From assembly GCF_020524025.1 (NCBI RefSeq), contig NZ_JAIVKN010000002.1, positions 434,001 to 498,000 of the forward strand: 64,000 nucleotides of DNA. The letters are read 5' to 3'. The translations under genes were made by a program, and so were the position numbers. Of the stretch, positions 44,555 to 51,104 are shown piece by piece; the stretch's first letter is position 1, and every line of letters begins with the position of its first letter. The notes under the pieces were generated by a model, which was not told the origin of the DNA, made no database searches, and saw only the letters and a program-made list of their open reading frames with translations. Source of the DNA: Halobacillus litoralis. GTDB taxonomy: Bacteria > Bacillota > Bacilli > Bacillales > Halobacillaceae.

Positions 44555-45571
44555 ATGACAGTCAGACGCTATCAACAAGGGGACGAACCACAAATTCAAG
44601 CCTTGTTTCAAAAAACATTCCATCAGGAACGCCCGCTTCAGGCCTGGGAGTGGAAGTTCAAGAACAACCCGAAACACGAAAATCCTTTCATCCTCGTTTT
44701 TGAAGAAGAAGGAACGATTCTCGGTCATATCAGTCTATGGCTGATGGACGCCTATATGAAAGGACAAAAAGCGAAAGTAGGGGTCCGTGTCGATACGATG
44801 GTCGACCCGGAAGCACGTGGCAAAGGTATCTATAAAAAGTTAAATGATGCGCTTGTTGAAGAAGCAGCAAAAGACGGGATTACTTACCTCTATGGATTCC
44901 CGGCACCTAAAGCGAAGGAGCTCTTTCTCCGCTATACCGGCGCCAGTCATCTTACCGACATGCCCCGGTGGATGTATGTTCAAAAGCCGGTCAGTCTGCT
45001 CGCGGCCAAGTTTGCCCCGCTTAAAGCGCTCAAATCCTTCGATCGCCTCTACGCAAAAATCAGAGGCACTAAAACGCGGGAGCATGACTATAAAGTGAAA
45101 GAAATCACCCAGTGTGATGAAGACTTCGACCGTCTGGCGGAGAAAACCAAGCATACCGCGGACGGCTTGGTTGTGCGTGATGCGGAATACTTAAACTGGC
45201 GGTATTTCCAGCACCCGGCGCACACGTATAAAATGACTGCCCTCTATAAAAACAATGAGTTAGCGGGCTACGTCGTGACAAACCAGAAAGCAGGCACGTT
45301 TATTAACGGAATGATCGTCGATTGGCTTGCAGTCGATGATTCAACAGGTGCTGTGCTGCTTGATGAAGCCCTGCAGGTACTCTCCGATGCTGATGTCGTT
45401 CAGTCGTGGGCGCTTCCTCATACGTGGGCGGCACAGACGATGAAGGCGAAAGGATTTGTCCATAAAGACAGCCCGATGCCTCTGGTAGGAAAAGAGATTG
45501 ACCCGGAGCAGACCGACATGAACGACCCTGCCAAATGGTTCATCACACCTGGAGATGTCGACTCCTATTAA
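44555..45571 (+). CDS. GNAT family N-acetyltransferase
   Basis: A 338-residue protein. The first 150 residues form a GNAT domain: TVRRYQQGDEPQIQALF, GHISLWLMDAYMKG, and the acetyl-CoA site VDPEARGKGIYKKL (R-x-x-G-x-G). A second half of about 180 residues, with YLNWRYFQHP and VQSWALPHTWAAQTMK, resembles a further GNAT-like fold. This two-domain size fits acyltransferases of glycan clusters. The substrate is unknown. The ATG follows TGAAAGGAACGAAACGCT. It stands divergent from the dehydrogenase-tagA unit. Confidence 0.82.
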   Translation: MTVRRYQQGDEPQIQALFQKTFHQERPLQAWEWKFKNNPKHENPFILVFEEEGTILGHISLWLMDAYMKGQKAKVGVRVDTMVDPEARGKGIYKKLNDALVEEAAKDGITYLYGFPAPKAKELFLRYTGASHLTDMPRWMYVQKPVSLLAAKFAPLKALKSFDRLYAKIRGTKTREHDYKVKEITQCDEDFDRLAEKTKHTADGLVVRDAEYLNWRYFQHPAHTYKMTALYKNNELAGYVVTNQKAGTFINGMIVDWLAVDDSTGAVLLDEALQVLSDADVVQSWALPHTWAAQTMKAKGFVHKDSPMPLVGKEIDPEQTDMNDPAKWFITPGDVDSY

Positions 45572-45612
45572 ACGGTTATTATACTTTATTAAAGAGGAAT
45601 GCTTGTTAAAAT

Positions 45613-45798
45613 ATGAAACTGAAAATGATTAGTAACATCATGGTGATATGTGGTGTAATCCTTTTAATTCTTTCACTGCTTCTTCCACTTAAGGAGTTGA
45701 ACGAACATTTTAATTTAACGTTAAATGTGGGATTATGGCTTTTTGTTTTAGGAAGTATAATCAAATTCACTCTTAAAAGGGAAAAAGAAAAGAATTAA
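45613..45798 (+). CDS. Small two-helix membrane protein
   Basis: A 61-residue protein with transmembrane helices at about 8-26 (ISNIMVICGVILLILSLL) and 38-52 (VGLWLFVLGSIIKF) and a basic tail KREKEKN. The ATG has AAAGAGGAAT only about 15 bases upstream, so the start is uncertain. It follows the GNAT gene by 41 bases and ends at a bidirectional terminator. No family is recognised. Confidence 0.6.
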   Translation: MKLKMISNIMVICGVILLILSLLLPLKELNEHFNLTLNVGLWLFVLGSIIKFTLKREKEKN

Positions 45799-45861
45799 AA
45801 TAACGCTGCACACAAAATGGATGCTGTAGTTGAACATGTGATTACTGCATACCAATATAAA

Positions 45862-45892
45862 AAGGGAGCCTGGATATCCAGGCTCCTTTTTT
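45862..45892. terminator. Bidirectional terminator between the small membrane protein gene and tagO
   Basis: A perfect 22-base palindrome, GGAGCCTGGAT/ATCCAGGCTCC (45865-45886), is flanked by TTTTTT on the plus strand and CTTTTT on the minus strand. Confidence 0.92.
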
Positions 45893-45921
45893 GATATACT
45901 TCACGGTCATTCTTTTGTTCT

Positions 45922-47007
45922 TTACGATTTTTCCTTATTCCTTTCTCGTTCCCTCTTTGAAAACAACCCAATAACCGGGCGCTTCCCACGATAGACGACA
46001 CCTGTCATTTCAGCAAAGAGATGCAGCAGGATGAGAATAATAAACGTGATAAGAAGCGAGATTCCGAATGATGTCAAAGAGAATAGAAGAGCAAGAAGCC
46101 CAAAAAGGGCACTGAAAGCATAAATGATTAAGACCGTAGCCCGGTGGCTGAATCCAGCAGCCAGAATTTGATAGTGAATGTGCTTATTGTCAGGCATCAT
46201 GATCTTCTGTTTATTGATAAAACGGCGCAGAATCGAAAACAATGTATCAAAGACCGGGACAGCCAGCACAATAATTGGAATCACAAAGCTGAATAAAGTT
46301 ACGTTCTTAAACAATCCAACCATGGAGATGACGGCCATAGAATAGCCAAGGAATAGAGAGCCCGTATCTCCCATATAAATAGAGGCCGGATGGAAGTTAT
46401 GAAAAAGAAAACCGATGTTGCTTCCGATCAGAACAACACATAAGTAGACAATCGCTACCTGTGGTTCGATCGCCAGCGCCATGACAGCGATACTGATAAG
46501 AGAAATGGTAGAGACACCAGCAGCAAGACCATCCAGCCCATCGATCAAGTTGATGGCATTGGTAATACCGATGATCCAAAGAAAAGTAAAGATGATACTG
46601 ATAGGATCATTTAACGAAACCATTCCGATAAAAGGGATACTCAGAACGTCAATTTTCAATCCTGAAAATATGAGAACCCCGGCAGCAGCAACCTGCCCGC
46701 CAAGTTTGAGTATCGGCTTGATTTGATAACGGTCATCCATCAAACCAGTTAAGACGATAATGAAGGCACCGATACAGATCGGCAGGAGATAAGGCATTTC
46801 CGGACGGATATAGAGCATTCCTGCAACAGCTCCGCCGAATATAGCCAGCCCACCCATTCGGGGTGTAATTTCTTTATGGATTTTTCTCATCTCTGGATAA
46901 TCCATCATCTTCCATTTCACAGCCAGCTTCATTACCGGAAACACTAACACATAGCTTACAGCCATAGACAAAAGTATTGCTATTATGATATCTACATAAA
47001 AGTTCAT
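45922..47007 (-). CDS. tagO: Undecaprenyl-phosphate N-acetylglucosaminyl 1-phosphate transferase
   Basis: A 361-residue MraY/WecA-family protein with about 11 transmembrane helices. It has HKEITPRMGGLAIFGG, the metal-binding LTGLMDDRYQIKP, NAINLIDGLDGLAAG (third Asp), FLFHNFHPASIYMGDTGSLF, and HIHYQILAAGFSHR near the C-terminus. It transfers GlcNAc-1-P to undecaprenyl phosphate, the first step of teichoic, teichuronic and many other wall polymers, and supplies the TagA substrate. The ATG follows GCGAGGATTTTT. It has its own promoter (47053-47081). Confidence 0.95.
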   Translation of the reverse strand: MNFYVDIIIAILLSMAVSYVLVFPVMKLAVKWKMMDYPEMRKIHKEITPRMGGLAIFGGAVAGMLYIRPEMPYLLPICIGAFIIVLTGLMDDRYQIKPILKLGGQVAAAGVLIFSGLKIDVLSIPFIGMVSLNDPISIIFTFLWIIGITNAINLIDGLDGLAAGVSTISLISIAVMALAIEPQVAIVYLCVVLIGSNIGFLFHNFHPASIYMGDTGSLFLGYSMAVISMVGLFKNVTLFSFVIPIIVLAVPVFDTLFSILRRFINKQKIMMPDNKHIHYQILAAGFSHRATVLIIYAFSALFGLLALLFSLTSFGISLLITFIILILLHLFAEMTGVVYRGKRPVIGLFSKRERERNKEKS

Positions 47008-47052
47008 AAAAATCCTCGCTTACTTCTAAAGTTTACTCTGTGCGGTTGGTTT

Positions 47053-47081
47053 ATTATAGCATAGGGATGCGAAGATTCAGC
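47053..47081 (-). promoter_or_regulatory. tagO promoter (extended -10)
   Basis: On the minus strand TGC TATAAT (47058-47053) is an extended -10, with a weak -35 GCTGAA 17 bases upstream. The 11-base string TATGCTATAAT is identical to that of the CpsC-CpsD promoter at 11798. Confidence 0.6.
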
Positions 47082-47126
47082 AGGTGCTGATCTCATTTCG
47101 TAGTAATAGCTATGTATGTAATAAAC

Positions 47127-47166
47127 AACGAAAAACACCGCTCTACTAATCCCCAGCGATGTTTTT
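47127..47166 (-). terminator. Terminator of the 35-residue small gene
   Basis: On the minus strand AAAAACATCGCT and AGCGGTGTTTTT pair (one G-U) and are followed by CGTTG after the T run, just beyond the small gene stop at 47177. Confidence 0.75.
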
Positions 47167-47176
47167 ACTCTATTCA

Positions 47177-47284
47177 TTATTTCAACTGTTCGATCAGTTG
47201 GTCAATCACTTCTTGAGATGATAGCAATTCTGAGTTTTCTGTTCTCTGAATAATGTTCTGTAAAACTTCTTGTAAATTATCCAT
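47177..47284 (-). CDS. 35-residue small protein
   Basis: An ATG frame of 35 codons preceded by AAAAGGTGGGTATC and followed by a terminator, so it is a likely real gene. The protein begins MDNLQEVLQNIIQRTENSEL and continues SSQEVIDQLIEQLK, predicted as two amphipathic helices. The SSQEVIDQLIEQL part recalls the second helix of Spo0E-type phosphatases, but the SQELD motif is absent, so I do not assign it. It lies between tagO and the sinI-like gene. Confidence 0.55.
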   Translation of the reverse strand: MDNLQEVLQNIIQRTENSELLSSQEVIDQLIEQLK

Positions 47285-47543
47285 GATACCCACCTTTTCA
47301 AAATTGTATTCTATAAATCTCTTATTTACTTAAACGTTCGTTTCTAAACGACTTTTTATGACGGCATCCTATGTATCTATCCCATTAGACGTCTCTTCGT
47401 ACAGATAAGTTTCACTATTTCATATATTTCCGAGGAAATATGTCAAAATTTTTCAAACAACTTTCTATATCATAAGCTATTTTGATGAATAAGAAAAGAA
47501 AATATCGACACTCTTAGTATATGTTTTTTCGACAAAGCCGTGA

Positions 47544-47596
47544 GAAAAACAAGGAAACAGCCTAGAAGAGTAAAATGAATGCTAGGCTATTTCCTT
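47544..47596 (-). terminator. Terminator of the SinR/SinI-like operon
   Basis: AAGGAAACAGCCTAG (47551-47565) and CTAGGCTATTTCCTT (47582-47596) pair at 14 of 15 positions; on the minus strand GTTTTTC follows. It lies about 250 bases past the SinI-like stop, so the transcript would have a long 3' end. Confidence 0.6.
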
Positions 47597-47678
47597 ATTT
47601 TCCTAAATATAGACGAAGGAGCGTCTGTGATTGGTGTCGTTTCAATGGGCCAGTCCTCATAAGGTGTGTCCAGATACT

Positions 47679-47720
47679 GGGACAGGGGAAATTGTGCCGG
47701 GGCGAACTGTCCCCCGTCCC
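47679..47720. repeat. GC-rich REP-like hairpin
   Basis: GGGACAGGGG (47679-47688) and CCCCCGTCCC (47711-47720) pair at 9 of 10 positions in an otherwise gene-free stretch. The GGGACAG/CCGTCCC composition recalls REP sequences mobilised by IS200-like transposases in Firmicutes. None is encoded nearby. Confidence 0.4.
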
Positions 47721-47848
47721 GAATGTATGAGTTTATGTGCACCTAAGTATAATGAGCTCTCACAAGACTGTAGAGTGGATGACCGATGGCAGGGAAGTCT
47801 TCTACAGACAGCTTGTCTCATGAAGTACGCTTCATAACTCCTCTTTCC

Positions 47849-47989
47849 TTATTCTTTAACCCCCTGCAGTTCCTGAACTTTATTCTCTTGAAAAAAACGC
47901 CTGATGTCTTGAATGCTGAGACCCAGATGCCTGGCTTCTCTCAATAAAGCTTCCCATTCTTTATCCACAGCCTGATTCTGTTTCTCCAT
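47849..47989 (-). CDS. SinI-domain peptide (anti-repressor or detached SinR dimerisation domain)
   Basis: A 46-residue protein starting MEKQNQAVDKEWEALLREAR, followed by HLGLSIQDIRRFFQENK. This is the SinI/SinR C-terminal signature: DxEW, three residues, L-(V/R)-E-A, then G(L/I)S and IR-FF. The ATG follows AAAAGGGGAGAGCTTTG. It lies 27 bases downstream of the SinR-like gene in the same reading frame, with two in-frame stops between. In B. subtilis SinI binds SinR and relieves repression of matrix genes. Here the partner lacks the SinI-binding domain, so this peptide may instead supply it. Confidence 0.85.
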   Translation of the reverse strand: MEKQNQAVDKEWEALLREARHLGLSIQDIRRFFQENKVQELQGVKE

Positions 47990-48016
47990 CAAAGCTCTCC
48001 CCTTTTAATCAGCCAT

Positions 48017-48256
48017 TCAATTGATATCCTTTTTTTCCTCATTTGCGTATTTATGAGTCAGCAGTTCTTCTAAAGGTACACCTAATGTTTTGGCTAGTTT
48101 ACCCATGACAATAAGGGACGGATTCTTTTGAACGCCTCGCTCGATATTACTAATATAAGACTTAGAAACTCCAGACCGCTTCGCAAATTCATTAACCGAG
48201 TAGCCTTTTCCTGTTCGTAACACCCGGATTTTCTCTCCGATTGATGCCACTCTCAT
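48017..48256 (-). CDS. SinR-like XRE repressor lacking the C-terminal dimerisation domain
   Basis: A 79-residue HTH_3 protein with IGEKIRVLRTGKGYSVNEFA, then KRSGVSKSYISNIERGVQKN and PSLIVMGKLAKTLGVPLEELL. The SKSYISNIERG..KNPS recognition helix closely matches B. subtilis SinR (AKSYLSSIERNLQTNPS as I recall it). The protein ends at HKYANEEKKDIN, where SinR would continue into its SinI-binding domain. The ATG follows GGAGGTGAGTTAG. Two GTTCTTT heptamers flank its promoter, suggesting autoregulation. A role in controlling nearby EPS genes is inferred from the family. Confidence 0.85.
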   Translation of the reverse strand: MRVASIGEKIRVLRTGKGYSVNEFAKRSGVSKSYISNIERGVQKNPSLIVMGKLAKTLGVPLEELLTHKYANEEKKDIN

Positions 48257-48304
48257 CTAACTCACCTCCACAACGCCAAAGATACGGCAGAAAACATTCC
48301 TGCT

Positions 48305-48377
48305 TTTGTTCTTTATTAAGAATATTATAAACGTTAAACTATTGGAAATAAACTATTTTTTCACTATAAAGAACAAA
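48305..48377 (-). promoter_or_regulatory. Promoter of the SinR-like gene flanked by a perfect inverted GTTCTTT repeat
   Basis: On the minus strand TATAAT (48329-48324) lies 17 bases after TTTATT (48352-48347). TTTGTTCTTTAT (48305-48316) and ATAAAGAACAAA (48366-48377) are exact 12-bp inverted repeats. Each contains the known SinR heptamer GTTCTYT. One site covers the predicted start of transcription; the other lies just upstream of the -35. The rest of 48257-48569 shows no gene. Confidence 0.6.
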
Positions 48378-48569
48378 TGGGTCTTATTTCTCCCTTAAAA
48401 TCTACTTTTTCTTCTATTATTTTCGTTTTTTGAATGTTGGATATGGATTAGTGATTCCGCCAGAATGTATAAGCGTTCAATGTTTTGGAACAAAAATACT
48501 AGTATCGCAGCGTACATGCACTGTTCTTCATTTATAAACGGTATTTAGAACGGCTTTTTCAGCAAGGTC

Positions 48570-48670
48570 TGAAGGGGAATGGGGAGACTCCTGCGGGATG
48601 AGCATGACAGGTGAGACCCCGGAAGACCTTAACCACCTCAAAAAACTCGTAATCCAGTCTCCCCCCTTCA
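48570..48670 (+). repeat. Dispersed palindromic repeat element, copy 4 (degenerate)
   Basis: The 5' half is intact (GGGGAGACTCCTGCGGGATG, GGTGAGACCCCGGAAGAC), but the GAGGAGRCTC and CGGAAAGCGA blocks are lost. Ends TGAAGGGG...GGAGACT and AGTCTCCCCCCTTCA still pair with a five-base insertion in one arm. Confidence 0.7.
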
Positions 48671-48700
48671 ATAACCGTGAGTAATTTTCTTGAGAACCAT

Positions 48701-48733
48701 AAAAAATAAACCAGCTCCCCTCGCTGGTTTATC
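48701..48733 (-). terminator. Terminator of the AraC-type regulator gene
   Basis: ATAAACCAGC and GCTGGTTTAT form a 10-bp stem around a 7-base loop, followed on the minus strand by TTTTTTATGG. The stop codon of the gene (48731-48729) lies inside the stem. Confidence 0.88.
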
Positions 48734-49922
48734 CTTCTTTGACGCTGTATTTTTGTCTGAATTCCTTGGGTCCGATCCCTTCGATACTTTTAAATACCCG
48801 GGTGAAATAACTCTGACTGTTGTAGCCAAGGAGTAAGCTGATATCCATTAACGAATGGTGAGAGATACTTAGAAGCTCCTTCGCCTCTTTAATGCGCTGC
48901 TGATTAATAAATTGAGTAATGGATACGCCCATTTCTTTTGTGAAAACACCGGAAAGATAATTGGGATTCACATTAAGAGAGTCTGCAATTTTTTTCAGCG
49001 TCAGATCACTGGTCAAGTTTTGAAAGATGTACCTTTGTGATCTGTCTACAAGAGGGGAGTGAAGCTGCTGCTTTATACTCCTCACTCGATCTAGAAACGA
49101 CTTAATAACGATTGATTCCAGCGAATGCAGCTCTTCAATGGTCGTTTTCGTCTCTAGAAAATGGATGTAGAAATCACCCAGCGAGTACACTTCACCTCTT
49201 GTGGCCCCATTGTCTACACAGAGATAGCTGATCTCTGACACTAGACGGATAATATGGTTTTTATATTTTCTTATATCCTCTTTTATATGAGAAGCGTATT
49301 TCTCCATGTGAAGGTGATAAGCTTCGAGACATTGTTCATCCCCTTTTTCAAATAACTCAATAATTCTCTGCCTGGAATCTGTAACATCCGGATAGGAGTG
49401 CAGGGAGGTCGTGTACTCTTGATACTGCCTCCGCAGCTTTCTATCCATCTCCTCTTGCTTTTCCTTAGATTCATCCCTCGGCAGGATTCTTTTCAACATA
49501 CTCTCTATAGCACTGATCTGCACTTGATTGATTACCGGGAGCTGTTCAAAGTAATCGACAAGCTCCTCTTCCCAGTCTGTAGATAAACCATTTCGAATTA
49601 AATTGAAGTGGATGTGTTTTCGTTCGACTTCCTGTTGAAGAAAAGGTCCCGCCCCGATGACTAATTGATCTCCTTGTTCATTGGTCACTGGGTACAAAAG
49701 CATATGTGCTTCATATGGATCTTTCATAAGCTGGAGGGTATAAGGGAACTTTCTGCTCTCTTCTATGTATGTGTTGTGAAGATCCCGTAAAACTTCCGGA
49801 GGCTTTCTAAACGTATCAGGGAAATGATCCATAATTTTGTTTTCATTATTGATCAATAATATAGGAATTCTCAGTGCAACCGAACAATCCTTTAACAAAT
49901 TGATCAGTTCAAAATTTGTCAT
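48729..49922 (-). CDS. AraC family transcriptional regulator
   Basis: A 397-residue regulator. The C-terminal 100 residues contain two HTH units (LTLKKIADSLNVNPNYLSGV and HSLMDISLLLGYNSQSYFTR) followed by VFKSIEGIGPKEFRQ, the AraC/XylS signature. The N-terminal 290 residues form a cytosolic sensor-like region (IPILLINNENKIMDHFPD) that resembles YesN-related or GAF/PAS-like input domains but is not clearly assigned. The ATG at 49922 follows AAAAGGAGCAGGCACT; the in-frame GTG at 49943 lies ahead of this site. It could control nearby carbohydrate genes, but no target is evident. Confidence 0.88.
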   Translation of the reverse strand: MTNFELINLLKDCSVALRIPILLINNENKIMDHFPDTFRKPPEVLRDLHNTYIEESRKFPYTLQLMKDPYEAHMLLYPVTNEQGDQLVIGAGPFLQQEVERKHIHFNLIRNGLSTDWEEELVDYFEQLPVINQVQISAIESMLKRILPRDESKEKQEEMDRKLRRQYQEYTTSLHSYPDVTDSRQRIIELFEKGDEQCLEAYHLHMEKYASHIKEDIRKYKNHIIRLVSEISYLCVDNGATRGEVYSLGDFYIHFLETKTTIEELHSLESIVIKSFLDRVRSIKQQLHSPLVDRSQRYIFQNLTSDLTLKKIADSLNVNPNYLSGVFTKEMGVSITQFINQQRIKEAKELLSISHHSLMDISLLLGYNSQSYFTRVFKSIEGIGPKEFRQKYSVKEG

Positions 49923-49975
49923 AGTGCCTGCTCCTTTTTTCACATTCTCTATCCATTCATTATAATAGGTTCAAA

Positions 49976-50012
49976 CAAAAAACACACCCTTTTAGTAGAA
50001 AGGGTGTGTTTA
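49976..50012 (-). terminator. Terminator of the second SinI-domain gene
   Basis: AACACACCCTTTT and AAAGGGTGTGTT pair around a short loop (49981-50010) and overlap the stop codon at 50010. The minus strand continues into TTTTTTGTTTG. Confidence 0.85.
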
Positions 50013-50150
50013 TACGGTTTTACAAGTTCTTAATCCGGTTCTTAAAAAATTTTTGACCTCTTCTTTACTTAACCCTATATCCTTAGCTTCTTTCAGCAAA
50101 TGCACCCATTCATCATCTATCCGTTCGTCTTTAGGTACAATGTTCTTCAC
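50010..50150 (-). CDS. Second SinI-domain peptide
   Basis: From the GTG at 50150 this is a 46-residue protein (VKNIVPKDERIDDEWVHLLK, then EAKDIGLSKEEVKNFLRTG), with the SinI pattern DDEW-LLKEA-GLSKEEVK-FL. It has the same length as the SinI-like peptide at 47849. The GTG follows GGGGGG by 8 bases. An in-frame ATG at 50219 would add 23 residues, but it overlaps a TATAAT-centred palindrome (50214-50229) and lacks a ribosome binding site. It stands alone with its own terminator and could antagonise SinR-type repressors encoded here or elsewhere. Confidence 0.78.
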   Translation of the reverse strand: MKNIVPKDERIDDEWVHLLKEAKDIGLSKEEVKNFLRTGLRTCKTV

Positions 50151-50213
50151 ATTCAAGCCCCCCAGTGTTCGGTCGAGTTTATAACCCGGAATTTCAAGAA
50201 CTTGTAAATCTAT

Positions 50214-50229
50214 ATCCATTATAATGGAT
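50214..50229 (-). promoter_or_regulatory. Palindromic -10 region of the second SinI-domain gene
   Basis: ATCCATTATAATGGAT is a perfect 16-bp palindrome containing TATAAT on the minus strand. No good -35 lies 16-18 bases upstream (AAAAAA), so a regulator may be needed. The stretch up to 50465 is AT-rich with no gene. Confidence 0.45.
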
Positions 50230-50465
50230 TATTAAGGAAGTTTTTTTAACAATTTTCAGATTAGTTTTAAAATATTCAGTTACTTTTTCTTAAATAAAAT
50301 AAAGATATTGTAATTTTATGTAGAATTCAAATTTTGATAATGCTAGAGAACCATTCAGGCACAAACTCTTATCATAGTTCCTCAAATGGCATTCGTGAAG
50401 GCCATATAAATAGTCAGCGTTTACAAATAAAAAACCAGGTATGAAGGCTTCACACCTGGACCACC

Positions 50466-50921
50466 TCATGTATACATGCTCTTCCATTTCTCAGTGAGCA
50501 GGCGGAAAGCCTCTTCGTCCTTTTGATCAATCGCCTGGTCGATGAGGCGTCGAAGATTATCTTTTTCTAATTCACGGATGATTTCTTTCACTTCTTTTGA
50601 TGATTGCTGGCTAATTTCGATCCCCTCTTCGTAATACGGCGACACAATCGAGTGGAGGTGCGTCAAAAATTCTGGAAGTTGAAGCAGGTCTGTGACAGAA
50701 ACGTACACCATCTTCTTTCCGCGTTGGAAAACAAAGATATCAAATACATTGTGCACCTTCTGACGATTGCGGTCGATAATGATTTCCCTTGATTCCATAG
50801 GAATGAATTGATAAAGCTCTTGATCAATGAGTAAAGAAAAGTACTGGTAGGCTAAAACAACGCGTATAAAACGTTTATCTTCTTTAACATAGTATGGTTT
50901 AAGCATCTTTATGTTCAACAT
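50466..50921 (-). CDS. IDEAL-domain protein
   Basis: A 151-residue protein. Its N-terminal 100 residues (KPYYVKEDKRFIRVVLAYQY and later RQKVHNVFDIFVFQRGKK) have a beta-rich, YpiB-like character. The C-terminal LIDQAIDQKDEEAFRLLTEK is the IDEAL helix-turn-helix-like motif found at the ends of several Bacillales proteins. The ATG follows AAAAGGGGTGGGCCT. The role of the IDEAL domain is not well established; it may mediate protein-protein contact. A single-gene unit between the SinI-like gene and pgcA. Confidence 0.75.
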   Translation of the reverse strand: MLNIKMLKPYYVKEDKRFIRVVLAYQYFSLLIDQELYQFIPMESREIIIDRNRQKVHNVFDIFVFQRGKKMVYVSVTDLLQLPEFLTHLHSIVSPYYEEGIEISQQSSKEVKEIIRELEKDNLRRLIDQAIDQKDEEAFRLLTEKWKSMYT

Positions 50922-51069
50922 AGGCCCACCCCTTTTTAAATTAAATCTGAATTTTCAGTATTTTATTCTATTATGGAGTATTTGTCAACAAAATGAAAGC
51001 CTTTTCTTTGAGTGTGGGCGTGCGTTAAAGGTGCTTTTTATAAGGAGAAAAACTAACATCACACAGCAA

Positions 51070-51101
51070 AACACCCCGTCTCCAAAGGAAACGGGGTGTT
51101 C
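51070..51101 (-). terminator. Terminator of pgcA
   Basis: AACACCCCGT and ACGGGGTGTT form a 10-bp stem (51070-51079 and 51091-51100), followed on the minus strand by TTGCTG after TTTT. It lies four bases beyond the stop. Confidence 0.85.
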
Positions 51102-51104
51102 TCA

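Noticed and set aside
47631-47837. A 68-codon plus-strand frame
   Set aside because: It has no ribosome binding site, crosses the REP-like hairpin and has a protein composition unlike neighbouring genes.
47849-48256. SinR-like and SinI-like frames as one pseudogene broken by a point mutation
   Set aside because: Two in-frame stops separate them and a well-placed ribosome binding site precedes the second ATG, so two real genes are more likely.
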